This document shows, one piece after another, positions 44,981 through 52,554 of a stretch of DNA of 64,000 nt. Within the stretch, counting starts at the first letter, position 1, and every line of letters begins with the position of its first letter. The stretch is from Cyclobacteriaceae bacterium. Its GTDB lineage: Bacteria > Bacteroidota > Bacteroidia > Cytophagales > Cyclobacteriaceae. The DNA lies in the NCBI GenBank assembly GCA_958296015.1, contig CATQIH010000009.1, positions 124,001-188,000 of the forward strand, in the 5' to 3' direction. The position numbers were made by a program, and so were the translations under genes. The notes below the pieces were generated by a model. It had not been told where the DNA came from and searched no databases. It saw only the letters and a list, made by a program, of their open reading frames with translations.

Positions 44981-45331
44981 TCAGCCGGTGATCTGGTTTA
45001 CCTGTTCTTTGAGCACCTGATAATTGATGCTCATATGAGAGGTATCGTACACACATTCTTCGTGCTGAATGAGTAATACCTGTGGCGATTCATGAGGGAT
45101 GCCGTAGGTTTTGGTAACCTGCTGAGAAAGATCGCGGTGTTTGAGCAGATCAAGAAAATAGAGTTCCGCATCTGGCATGTCGGCTTCTTTCCAGCTTCTT
45201 TCCAACCGGTTCAGGGCCATCGCACTGATGCTACAACTGGTGCTGTGTTTGAAAATAAGGACGGGCTTTTGATTTGAAGTGCTCTTAGCGGCTTCCAAAT
45301 CTTCTGCTGTGTTGATGTTTTTCCAATTCAT
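44981..45331 (-). CDS. ytxJ: Bacillithiol-system monothiol protein YtxJ
   Basis: 116 residues, thioredoxin-like. FKHSTSCSISAMALNRLE (residues 27-44, C33) is the single-Cys active site of the YtxJ/BrxC monothiol bacilliredoxin family (DUF2847), and YGIPHESPQVLLIQHEECVYDTSHMSIN the conserved C-terminal part. It would reduce bacillithiol mixed disulfides. The gene starts 3 bp after the basic exported protein gene and is probably in the same operon. Confidence 0.85.
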   Translation of the reverse strand: MNWKNINTAEDLEAAKSTSNQKPVLIFKHSTSCSISAMALNRLERSWKEADMPDAELYFLDLLKHRDLSQQVTKTYGIPHESPQVLLIQHEECVYDTSHMSINYQVLKEQVNQITG

Positions 45332-45334
45332 AGT

Positions 45335-46342
45335 TCAATAATACCAAATTTCAGTCTCATTCTTATCATATCTCGGCTTACGAGTTTTGGTTTTCAAATG
45401 TTTTGGTTGCTCCTTATCTTTGAAGAATCTATGCCATTTGATCTTCCATTTCCTAAAACGCTCTTTCTGTTCGTAAGATTTTTTGGTTTTGCTTTTCAGG
45501 TAGCTCACACTGGGGTGCATATCCTTCTGTGGCTTTCGTACCCGCATCAGCCCATTAAACTGGTGAATCTTTTCTGACTGTTTCCTAAAGTAACGGGTCT
45601 GGTGTCCGGTTGTTCTCACTTTCACATTGCCTGCAAAGCCATGTACTTCTTGGCCTGTCTTTTTATTAATCCTGGCCTGGTGGCGTTGTGTCGGACGCCT
45701 GAAAGAGCCTGGGCCATTGGAGCCTGCCATTTCCTGTGCCTGCTTCGCCTGTCGTCTTTCCCGTACATTGGGTTTCAACACTTTGATACCGCCCCCTGCC
45801 AGCGCAGGATTGTTACGGTTAAACAATCTTTGCCAAAGAGAAGGTTGTGGAGCATCCTGTCCTTCTTCAATGGATGGTGACTTGCGCACACGAGCGTCTT
45901 TCATTTTAGCTTCTTCATCATTGGCAACCGAAGCGGGTCGCTGGTAGGTGTCGCGTACCTTGTCATCATTGCTGCGTGAGCGGGGCCGACGATAATTGTC
46001 ACGGACTTTGTCGTCGTTTGAATGTGATCGGGGCCGACGGTAATTGTTGCGGACTTTTTGGCTGTGTGAGCGGGTACGAGGTGGTTTGTACTGGTCTTTG
46101 GCTCCTTCCGGACCCGACTTGGTTCTGGGTACTTTGTAAGTATCTTTGACAGACTCTCTCCGGTTGTTTTTCTTTTGATGTTTTTCCTTTCCAGGCTTTT
46201 TTCTGACTTTGACGGTAGGGATATCTTTATTGTCTTGAGCAAAGGACACAGTAAGTCCCCCTGCCAGCCAGAATACAAGCAAGATAGCAACCCAAATTGT
46301 ACGAGGGTAGTACGAAAAGTTGTTTTTGTGGAATAATGTCAC
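45335..46342 (-). CDS. Basic, repetitive exported hypothetical protein
   Basis: 335 residues with a signal peptide (IWVAILLVFWLAGGLTVSFAQ). The mature part is very rich in Arg and Lys and has tandem units built on RRPRSHSNDDKVRDN / RRPRSRSNDDKVRDT, repeated about three times (105-160), then loosely repeated basic segments. The protein looks disordered and highly charged. No family recognised; a cell-envelope polymer-binding role is a guess. It lies between a small lipoprotein and ytxJ in one transcription unit. Confidence 0.65.
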   Translation of the reverse strand: MTLFHKNNFSYYPRTIWVAILLVFWLAGGLTVSFAQDNKDIPTVKVRKKPGKEKHQKKNNRRESVKDTYKVPRTKSGPEGAKDQYKPPRTRSHSQKVRNNYRRPRSHSNDDKVRDNYRRPRSRSNDDKVRDTYQRPASVANDEEAKMKDARVRKSPSIEEGQDAPQPSLWQRLFNRNNPALAGGGIKVLKPNVRERRQAKQAQEMAGSNGPGSFRRPTQRHQARINKKTGQEVHGFAGNVKVRTTGHQTRYFRKQSEKIHQFNGLMRVRKPQKDMHPSVSYLKSKTKKSYEQKERFRKWKIKWHRFFKDKEQPKHLKTKTRKPRYDKNETEIWYY

Positions 46343-46360
46343 CGCAAAGATGCCTGAGCT

Positions 46361-46534
46361 TTATTTCTTGATAATACCGTTTTTATCGTATTTTACCTTC
46401 GGGCCGTTTCCTGGCTGGTAAGCCCCTGCCTTTGAATGGCCAAAAGAAGGGCAGGGTATGCTATGGCTCCGGCAGGAAAACAATAGAGGCGATAAAAACA
46501 GCAACAGCAAGGATAAACGCATATATTTTTTCAT
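46361..46534 (-). CDS. Small lipoprotein, 57 residues
   Basis: Short frame from the ATG at 46534 to the TAA at 46361-46363. The first 21 residues are a lipoprotein signal peptide (basic MKKYMR, then LSLLLLFLSPLLFSC; lipobox Cys at 21). The mature part ends in YDKNGIIKK. It precedes the basic repetitive protein by 18 bp on the same strand and so probably belongs to its operon. Confidence 0.6.
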   Translation of the reverse strand: MKKYMRLSLLLLFLSPLLFSCRSHSIPCPSFGHSKAGAYQPGNGPKVKYDKNGIIKK

Positions 46535-46704
46535 AAAGCTATTATATAATGATCACGATCTCTGCTGCAAAGTGATGTTAAGTAAACTTCAAAGTGCTTT
46601 ACAGCTTCTTGTGATAAATATAAAGGAAGCTCAAAAGGTAAATCCTGCGTATTTCTGCGTATTATTACACTTGCAAAATATTACTGGATATTCTGTGGTT
46701 TTGG

Positions 46705-47352
46705 TCAGAGTGCGGCATATCTGCCGCTTTTTTTAGAGGCATTAAAATACCGGATGAGCCTGATCTGATCGCCTACATTACCGGTTTGCAATCGCTGATC
46801 TTTGATATATGCCATCAGGGAATGATCAACAGCAGCTAATTGGGGAAGTACTTCCTGTTGAAACCTCCGCGACTTGATCAGCTGGTCTTGGTACAAAATG
46901 TAGTAATCGTAACAGACGATCTGCTCCTGGTAAAATGGCTGGTCAGATGCATGGGATTGATCGTTTGAAATAACGGGTGGATACTGATTATGCCTGCGAA
47001 GGTACTGCACAGTGCCTTTGAGCACAATTTCAAAAATAGTCTGCCTTTCGGTATACGCTGTTTTTTGACGTGCCAGGGTCATGTACCGGTGAAAAATATT
47101 TGTTTTGGGATCAAAATAACAGAAAGAAGCTACTTGTAGCGGTGTGAAAGTTATGATTTTTCCTGCTTTGCGGTACATCACCACGTCATATCTATAATCA
47201 TAGTTGATGGTTCCTTGTAAAACGGTTTTATCATGCAACACAATCACCCCTTCCTGCCAGCCAGTTGAAGTACTGGAAATATCAGTGGCAAAAGTGACAG
47301 TGTAAGACAGTAAGAAGTACAGAAGTATTGCAAAAACAGGTGGCTTTTTCAT
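46705..47352 (-). CDS. Exported hypothetical protein
   Basis: 215 residues with a signal peptide (FAILLYFLLSYTVTFA). The mature part is mixed and aromatic-rich: GWQEGVIVLHDKTVLQGTINYDYRYDVVMY near the start resembles the beta domain seen in other Bacteroidota exported proteins, and the middle has LARQKTAYTERQTIFEIVLKGTVQYLRR. No known family can be named. A plus-strand terminator-like hairpin lies under its last codons. Confidence 0.6.
   Translation of the reverse strand: MKKPPVFAILLYFLLSYTVTFATDISSTSTGWQEGVIVLHDKTVLQGTINYDYRYDVVMYRKAGKIITFTPLQVASFCYFDPKTNIFHRYMTLARQKTAYTERQTIFEIVLKGTVQYLRRHNQYPPVISNDQSHASDQPFYQEQIVCYDYYILYQDQLIKSRRFQQEVLPQLAAVDHSLMAYIKDQRLQTGNVGDQIRLIRYFNASKKSGRYAAL
46712..46734 (+). 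terminator. Plus-strand terminator-like hairpin
   Basis: GCGGCA (46712-46717) pairs with TGCCGC (46722-46727) around a TATC loop, followed by seven T on the plus strand. No plus-strand gene ends here, so it may terminate an unannotated transcript in 46540-46711. Confidence 0.45.
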
Positions 47353-47482
47353 AATGTCCGCTAAAAATATCCATACAAAGGTTTAGGCACCTTATAATGT
47401 TTGCAAACAAAATTACAACATTTTTATGAATTTGTTAATGTCTGGGCTTTAAAATAAGTAAAAAATATGACACTCATAAAAA

Positions 47483-47507
47483 AAGCCGAAAATATACTCT
47501 TCGGCTT
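47483..47507 (-). terminator. Terminator of the Hsp20-like gene
   Basis: AAGCCGAA (47483-47490) pairs with TTCGGCTT (47500-47507); the A-run at 47476-47484 gives a U-run on the minus strand. Confidence 0.65.
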
Positions 47508-47532
47508 AGGTATTGATCCTTATTAAAACAAA

Positions 47533-47938
47533 TTAAGATTCTCTGATATAGATTCTCTTGACAGGCATATCAGACGATTCATCAAGCGGAAGGATAAGTC
47601 TTAGCCTTCCGTGCTCAAAGATGGCCTCTATATTGTCAGCAGTCACATTCTGTGGTATGTCAAAAACCTGATTAAACAACGGCACCAATATGTCTGGAAG
47701 CGACACTTCCTTCTTCATTCATAAGAGCATCTCTTTCTTCTCTTAGGGTAGCATATACAATAAGTTGGCTACCCTTCACAAAAACGTTGAATGCATGACT
47801 TGATATGCTAGGTGCGTTAATTAATATATCTATTTGACGATCTGATTTCTTTATATCAACAGAAGTTGCCACAGTACCTCCACTGATGGTGTTTATTGCA
47901 TCAAGCTGATGAACAAAGTTTTTAAGTGCATTTTTCAT
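47533..47938 (-). CDS. Hsp20/alpha-crystallin-like protein, frame-broken in the middle
   Basis: The first part, starting at the ATG at 47938 (MKNALKNFVHQLDAIN), has ATSVDIKKSDRQIDILINAPSI and FNVFVKGSQLIVYATLREERDAL. The second part, in another frame down to 47533, holds VPLFNQVFDIPQNVTADNIEAIFEHGRLRLILPLD, the Hsp20 C-terminal core. They would join around 47705-47718. Each fits half of one Hsp20-family protein. The start at 47938 is supported by AGGAGG placed 7 nt upstream, an unusually strong ribosome-binding site for this phylum. Either a frame lesion, a sequencing error, or frameshifting. Confidence 0.6.
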
Positions 47939-48097
47939 TTTTAACCTCCTGTGTGTTATGTATAAATTTACAAATTGTAAGGAGGCAAAGAATATACCAT
48001 ACTTCAAACAGGCTTATTTCACCCCATTATACAGACAAAATGTCCTGTTTATAGTTTGAATAAGCCAATATGGCACAAAAAATCAGTAGTTATTAAC

Positions 48098-48295
48098 TCA
48101 ATCAATGTATTCTTTTTTCCAGACCAGGGTAAATTGTGAAGGCTCAAGTTCTATATATCCCTGGTCATAGCAAAAATAATAAGTTTTACCAGCTTTGGTT
48201 TGGTAGGTGTTAGTAAAAATAATTAAAGTTAAATCCCTTACGTGCCAGTGTCTCCCGATGTACCCGGCTTTTGCCCTGTGGGTTAACTCTGCCAT
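48098..48295 (-). CDS. Small hypothetical protein
   Basis: 65 residues from the ATG at 48295. Aromatic and His-rich (GYIGRHWHVRD, KTYYFCYDQGYIELEPSQF). No family recognised. It starts 15 bp after the Zn-ribbon microprotein gene on the same strand, so it is likely cotranscribed with it. Confidence 0.5.
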   Translation of the reverse strand: MAELTHRAKAGYIGRHWHVRDLTLIIFTNTYQTKAGKTYYFCYDQGYIELEPSQFTLVWKKEYID

Positions 48296-48310
48296 AATTC
48301 GCCTGTTTAA

Positions 48311-48460
48311 TTACGCAGCAGATTGTTGATATTCCGCATCAGGTTGTGTAGCATCGCTGTTTAGCCGGTTATTATAACTGTTGCGGCAGGCATCCGAGCA
48401 GAACTTTTTATCGGCTCTACCTTTCAACGGTGCATGGCATTCAAGGCATTGTGTTTCCAT
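48311..48460 (-). CDS. Zn-ribbon microprotein (DUF2116-like)
   Basis: 49 residues from the ATG at 48460 to the TAA at 48311-48313. It reads METQCLECHAPLKG, then RADKKFCSDACRNSYNNRL, that is CxxC...CxxxC, a four-Cys zinc ribbon of the DUF2116 type known from the N-termini of larger Bacteroidota proteins. Here it is a stand-alone small protein with a disordered C-terminal tail. The function is unknown. It lies next to the 65-residue gene and beside the cassette-like relic. Confidence 0.6.
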   Translation of the reverse strand: METQCLECHAPLKGRADKKFCSDACRNSYNNRLNSDATQPDAEYQQSAA

Positions 48461-48492
48461 TGGGATTGTATATTTGGTTTTTAGGTGGGGGG

Positions 48493-48692
48493 TAACGTTT
48501 TTGTATAAGAATAGTAGGGCGGAAAATATGCTGTTACCATTCGGTTAAACACAAGCCGAATTTTTAAATTTTTCTTATTACCTTTTTTTCTATCAATAAG
48601 CCAAATTTAAAAATTTGGCGACTTTGCAAATGCGCCTGAACCATTCGGTTTTGCTACAATTGCCCTATTATTTTTATACGTTGTTGTGTGCA
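48493..48692. repeat. About 200-bp imperfect hairpin element, attC-like
   Basis: GTATAAGAATAGTAGGGC (48503-48520) pairs with GCCCTATTATTTTTATAC (48662-48679) over 18 bp with two G-T wobbles. AACG (48494-48497) and CGTTGTTGTGTGC (48679-48691) extend the ends. Inside are a near-palindrome, GCCAAATTT...AAATTTGGC (48600-48619), and two copies of CATTCGGTT. The element sits exactly at the 3' side of the decayed gene at 48654-49603, as an attC site would. Wobble pairs are consistent with a site acting as folded single strand. Confidence 0.55.
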
Positions 48693-49603
48693 GTTTTTTT
48701 TATTTTTTATTTTCAGTCGATAGTTTTCATATTTAGTATAAATTCTACCCAGAATATTATATTTCAGATAACTGTTTGGTTCAATATTTATTATTTCATT
48801 ATCATAATCTCCTTTAATTCTATTAACCATTTTTTGAAAATTGATAACTTTTATTTTATCAAATTCCAATTTTCCTTCTTTACGTTGTAGTTTCAAGTAT
48901 TCCTTAAGATTTTTCTTATTATCTAAACTTTTTTTAGTCAGAGGGAAATTTCTTAAATTTTTTAATCTCATAATCTCTATCATAGAAGTCAATAATTTCT
49001 TTTTTTTTATCTTTAGAAGTCAATTCAACCAAGTATTTTACTCTATCTCCGTAAAAATTTACCTTTGTAGGTAATTCGTACAGGATCTATTAATGCTGTC
49101 ATATAATTTTTAAAGAATATTGAAATTGGTCTCCAACGTTTTGTACTTTCTCTGACAGTAAACTTACCGTCGGTTGTGGAAAGTATAATTCTCCTTTTAA
49201 TTTTTGTGTTTTGTAAAACTTTCTTGAGATTAATTTTTTTTGTGCCTGCGCTGTAAAAAAGTAATGGCTCATATTCTTTGTAGTACACCTCGAAAGGTTT
49301 TAATATTAGAGGTTTGTTATCGAAACTTTCAATTAATAAAATAGTTACCTCTACCTAATTTTAAATAAATATCAAAGATTACTGTTGCTCTGTCTTTTAT
49401 GTTTTCCAATGTGATAGAAGCGACATAGCTATCGTTGCACTTTATAGTCGAGCAAGTTGAAATATCGCACCTTAATTTTTGCCCTGATTTTAATAGATAA
49501 GCCTAAACTGTATAATAAAGTGCAATAATTGAAATTAAAAGTGCTACTATATTGAAATAATCAAAGTAGATAAGCTTTCATAATTTTTGATTAGTTCTTC
49601 CAT
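48654..49603 (-). pseudogene. Decayed AT-rich cassette gene of unknown function
   Basis: Reading the minus strand from an ATG at 49603, frames must be changed repeatedly to follow a continuous coding signal: MEELIKNYESL, then FNIVALLISIIALYYTV (membrane helix), a TAG, SGQKLRCDISTCSTIKCNDSY, NIKDRATVIFDIYLKLG, a frameshift, then PFEVYYKEYEPLLFYSAGTKK and WRPISIFFKNYMTALIDPVR, a frameshift, DRVKYLVELTSKDKKKEII, another shift, then FPLTKKSLDNKKNLKEYL to the end. At least five lesions are present. The original protein would have one N-terminal helix and a soluble C-terminal part of about 250-300 residues. No family recognised. Confidence 0.55.
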
Positions 49604-49610
49604 TTCTCAA

Positions 49611-49624
49611 ATTGCACACAACAT
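49611..49624. repeat. Partner of the hairpin border at the other cassette end
   Basis: TTGCACACAACATC at 49611-49624 is the reverse complement (GTTGTGTGCA core) of the border at 48682-48691. The pair encloses the decayed gene and suggests a cassette that was delimited by these sequences. Confidence 0.4.
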
Positions 49625-49777
49625 CCTTATAAAAGTAACTTAAAAAACAATCATTTGCAAACGACTACATTCGCCTATAAACGGCTATAAATAATTTTCA
49701 ACCGACTATTGCTTTTGTGCTGCCCTACCTTTGCTGCTGTCAATCAATTATATGTTCAACGCAAAAACAAAAAAACA

Positions 49778-50167
49778 ATGATGAATGCATTAAAAAATCG
49801 TGTGCAGTTGATCGGTCACTTAGGTAAAGACCCACAAGTGAAACACCTGCAAGGGGAAAAGGTAGTCGCACAATTCTCGCTGGCTACCTCAGAGAGCTAC
49901 AAAAACAAGCAAGGCGAAAGGGTAGAAGATACGCAATGGCACCAGGTGGTGGTGTGGGGTAAATTAGCTGAGATTACCGAAAGATTCCTGCAAAAAGGTA
50001 TGAAAGTAGCTATAGAAGGCAAGCTCACCTACCGTAGTTATGAAGATAAGCAGGGCGTGCAGCGATATGTTACCGAGATAGTAGCCCAGGACTTACTCAT
50101 GCTGGACAAGAAAGGTGAGCCTGCTGAGAAAAAGAAAGAGTTGGTAGAGGATGAACTGCCGTTTTAA
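49778..50167 (+). CDS. ssb: Single-stranded DNA-binding protein
   Basis: 129 residues from the ATG at 49778; an upstream in-frame TTG at 49709 adds non-homologous residues. The OB fold is clear: NRVQLIGHLGKDPQVK, AQFSLATSESYKNKQGER, DTQWHQVVVWGKLAE and GMKVAIEGKLTYRSYEDKQGVQRYVTEIVAQDL. The acidic tip EDELPF is the partner-binding end. The short linker (about 10 residues) makes it a compact variant; it may be an extra copy beside the main ssb. It neighbours the cassette-like relic and an IS-bordered region. Confidence 0.93.
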   Translation: MMNALKNRVQLIGHLGKDPQVKHLQGEKVVAQFSLATSESYKNKQGERVEDTQWHQVVVWGKLAEITERFLQKGMKVAIEGKLTYRSYEDKQGVQRYVTEIVAQDLLMLDKKGEPAEKKKELVEDELPF

Positions 50168-50317
50168 TGAAAATAGAAATTGATAGAAAATTGATTTTTG
50201 CTATTCAGCATCATATACAGCATAAGGATGGTTCGCCAGGGCGACCGACGCTCGGTGGCCCCGCCAAGCCGCTGCGATTAATCCCTGTGCTTGATAGTTT
50301 GATTTCTCATAATAAAG

Positions 50318-50347
50318 AAAGCCATGCATTGATTTGCATGCTTTTTT
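50318..50347 (+). terminator. Terminator downstream of ssb
   Basis: AAAG-C-CATGCA (50318-50328) pairs with TGCATGCTTT (50335-50344), one bulge, followed by a T-run to 50347. Confidence 0.65.
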
Positions 50348-50373
50348 AGTGTAAAGGAGGTATTTGTTATCGG

Positions 50374-51179
50374 TTACTCAATTAAAACCTGGCGTTGTAT
50401 GATGCTTTTCTTGTAAGAAATTTGAACAAAATATCTTCCGGCAGGCAGCTTATCCACGTTTAGTTTTACTTTTTTCGTATCAATTCTATCTTGTGTAAAT
50501 ACAACCTGAGCCTGGTCATTGATCAAATCAATACGCTCAATATGATCAGGCTGCTGAGTAAGAAGTTTTGCATTCGCTCCAGTATTAATAGTATCAGTTG
50601 ATTGAACTTGTTCATCTGATAATTCTATAAACAGTTCCTTATCTGTAGGATTAGGATAAATAGTCACCACTTGCGGATAAGGAGGATCTCCTGGGTTACC
50701 AGGACCTCCAGGTCCTCCACCACCTCCATTGGTAACTTCAAAAGGAATCTGTTGATATGCGCTTGTACCGCATACATTACTACTAGTAACATACAAGTAG
50801 TAACGCCCAATAGATTTGGCTTCCACAACGACATTTCCCGGACCATGTGATGCAATACTTAGGTTAGAACTATTAGTCCACCAGGAAAGTGTCGAGATAT
50901 CAGCTCCGGGTGTAGTAGCTCTTACCGTCACAAATGTGCCTAATGATACCTTCACAGATGGGGTACCTGAAGGAGTAGTTACAGGACCTGCTGGTTTTCC
51001 CAACCAGAACGATCTCGACACCATTTTGGTCTGTCCACAACCTTGCACATTGAAAGTAATGGTGTTTAGTTGCTGTGCGTTTTGTCGTACAGTAACAGAA
51101 AGTCCTGTTCCACTAAAAGGACCAGCACCACTACTTGGGCTTATGCTCCAGGTAGCACTTGTACCTCCAATTACGGTAA
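50374..51179 (-). pseudogene. C-terminal fragment of a type IX secreted protein, truncated by IS
   Basis: The minus-strand frame is open from the IS border at 51179 to a stop at 50374. It holds PKD/Ig-like segments (SATWSISPSSGAGPFSGTG, RATTPGADISTLSWWTNSS) and ends with a type IX sorting domain: VVTIYPNPTDKELFIEL near the middle and LPAGRYFVQISYKKSIIQRQVLIE at the end, the classical T9SS type A signal. A poly-Gly/Pro linker precedes it. The N-terminal part and the signal peptide are missing beyond the IS element. Confidence 0.75.
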
Positions 51180-52073
51180 GAGCGTGTTTAAATTTTGAAA
51201 AGAGCGGGCCAGTGCGTAAACTTTAGTTGACCAAAACATAAAAGTTTATGCAGACCGGGCCACGGCGGCTCAATATGAGAGACTCACTGACCCGCACAGG
51301 ATCGCCTGCCGGTGACAAGTTATAAAAGAAAAATTACCCATCCAAAGAAAGCGAAGGTATGATTTACGGGATATAGTAGATGCTATATTTTGGATATTAC
51401 GAACAGGTAGCCAATGGAGAAACTTACCAAAAGAGTTTCCTAAGTGGCAGTTGGTTTACTATTATTTCAGCAAGTGGAAAAAGGATGGCACCTTAGTTGG
51501 ACTTAATAGTTGTCTCAATATGATGCTGAGGGAACAAGAGGGTAGGCAAGCTACGCCTAGTGCCGTATCTATTGATAGTCAGTCAGTTAAGAAAGCACCA
51601 TTTGTTAGTGAGGATACAGGCATAGATGGAAATAAGAGGATTAATGGAAGGAAACGTCATATATTGACTGACACAGTGGGGTTGATTTGGGTAGCCGTAG
51701 TGCATGCGGCAAACCAGCACGACGGAGTGATGGCCGAGCATGTTGTCAGTCCTGTGCTTGGCTATCTTCACCGCTTGAAGAAAGTCTTTGCAGATGCAGC
51801 CTATAAAGTGGAGCTTGGTGATTGGTTGGTCAGAATGTATACCAGCATAGAGCTGGAAATATCATCCCGACCACCTACTGCCAGAGGATTTGTTCCCGTG
51901 AAAATTAGATGGGTCGTTGAGCAAACTTTTGGCATCTTTAATTTCCAAAGAAGGCTGGACAAGGATCACGAAAAAACAACAAACAGTGCTGAAGCTTGGA
52001 TATATTGGGCTAACTGCCAAAGAATCCTTAATCGTTTGAACCTTGAACCTACATAAAATTTTTAAACAAGCTC
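51180..52073 (+). mobile_element. IS5-family insertion sequence, 894 bp
   Basis: Left end GAGCGTGTTTAAA... (51180) and right end ...TTTAAACAAGCTC (52073) are imperfect inverted repeats. TAA flanks both sides (51177-51179 and 52074-52076), a 3-bp TNA duplication typical of the IS1031/IS427 subgroup. Inside is one transposase gene, interrupted near its start. The flanks belong to two different genes, see findings. Confidence 0.8.
51271..52056 (+). pseudogene. IS5-family transposase with an in-frame TGA
   Basis: The frame reads YERLTD (51274-51291), then divergent codons and a TGA at 51313-51315, then QVIKEKLPIQRKRRYDLRD, AIFWILRTGSQWRNLP and FSKWKKDGT. DDE residues are in SIDSQSVKKAP, VFADAAYK and RWVVEQTFGIFNFQRR. 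The canonical N-terminus is about YERLTD, four or five residues, QVIKEKLP, so the extra stretch with the TGA may be a small insertion. The product as read would be inactive unless start codons downstream are used. Confidence 0.75.
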
Positions 52074-52076
52074 TAA

Positions 52077-52353
52077 GCCAATAACATCCTGGCAAATCGA
52101 AATAGGCGTGGAACTGGGATATTTACTGAAAGATAGAAAATATTATAGTGACCTGGATTATGGTTTAGACATAGGTGTTTTGTTTTCTCCCTTGGACAAA
52201 ATGCGTTTGGGAGTCAGGTATGCGTTGGGGTTAAATAATGTTTTGGAAGATGATATAACATTTACAAACAACGAAGGAAATCCGATTACGGGAATCAAAC
52301 TAAATAATCGTGTGCTGCAATTTTCTCTGTATTACGACGTATTTAACCTCTAA
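52077..52353 (+). pseudogene. C-terminal fragment of an outer-membrane beta-barrel protein
   Basis: The plus-strand frame opens at the IS border and reads SWQIEIGVELGYLLKD, DLDYGLDIGVLFSPLDKMRLG and RVLQFSLYYDVFNL with a stop at 52351-52353. Alternating strands and the terminal aromatic residue are typical of a barrel C-terminus. Signal peptide and N-terminal part are absent, so this is a truncated gene. It is not a continuation of the T9SS gene on the other side of the IS, which runs in the opposite direction. Confidence 0.65.
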
Positions 52354-52391
52354 ACCAAGCAGTTTGATAGGCATGACACCTAATCTAAATT

Positions 52392-52419
52392 AAAAGGCAA
52401 CTTTCCGGTTGCCTTTTTT
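52392..52419 (+). terminator. Rho-independent terminator
   Basis: AAAAGGCAAC (52392-52401) pairs perfectly with GTTGCCTTTT (52408-52417) around TTTCCG, followed by more T. It ends the truncated barrel gene. Confidence 0.8.
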
Positions 52420-52554
52420 CATGTGAATACATACACATATTTGTTGAGACATTGATAAACATTTTATTTGAACCTAGGGTTTTATATTAAAGGCTAACAA
52501 AGTCCTTATTTTTTGGTCTTATCTATCAATCGTTCTTTTAAGAAATTCAAATAT

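Noticed and set aside
46458-46736. 92-codon plus-strand frame
   Set aside because: It runs antisense to the small lipoprotein gene and through a terminator; no domain is visible.
50167-50349. 60-codon frame after ssb
   Set aside because: It overlaps the ssb stop and runs through the terminator hairpin at 50318-50347; composition is not protein-like.
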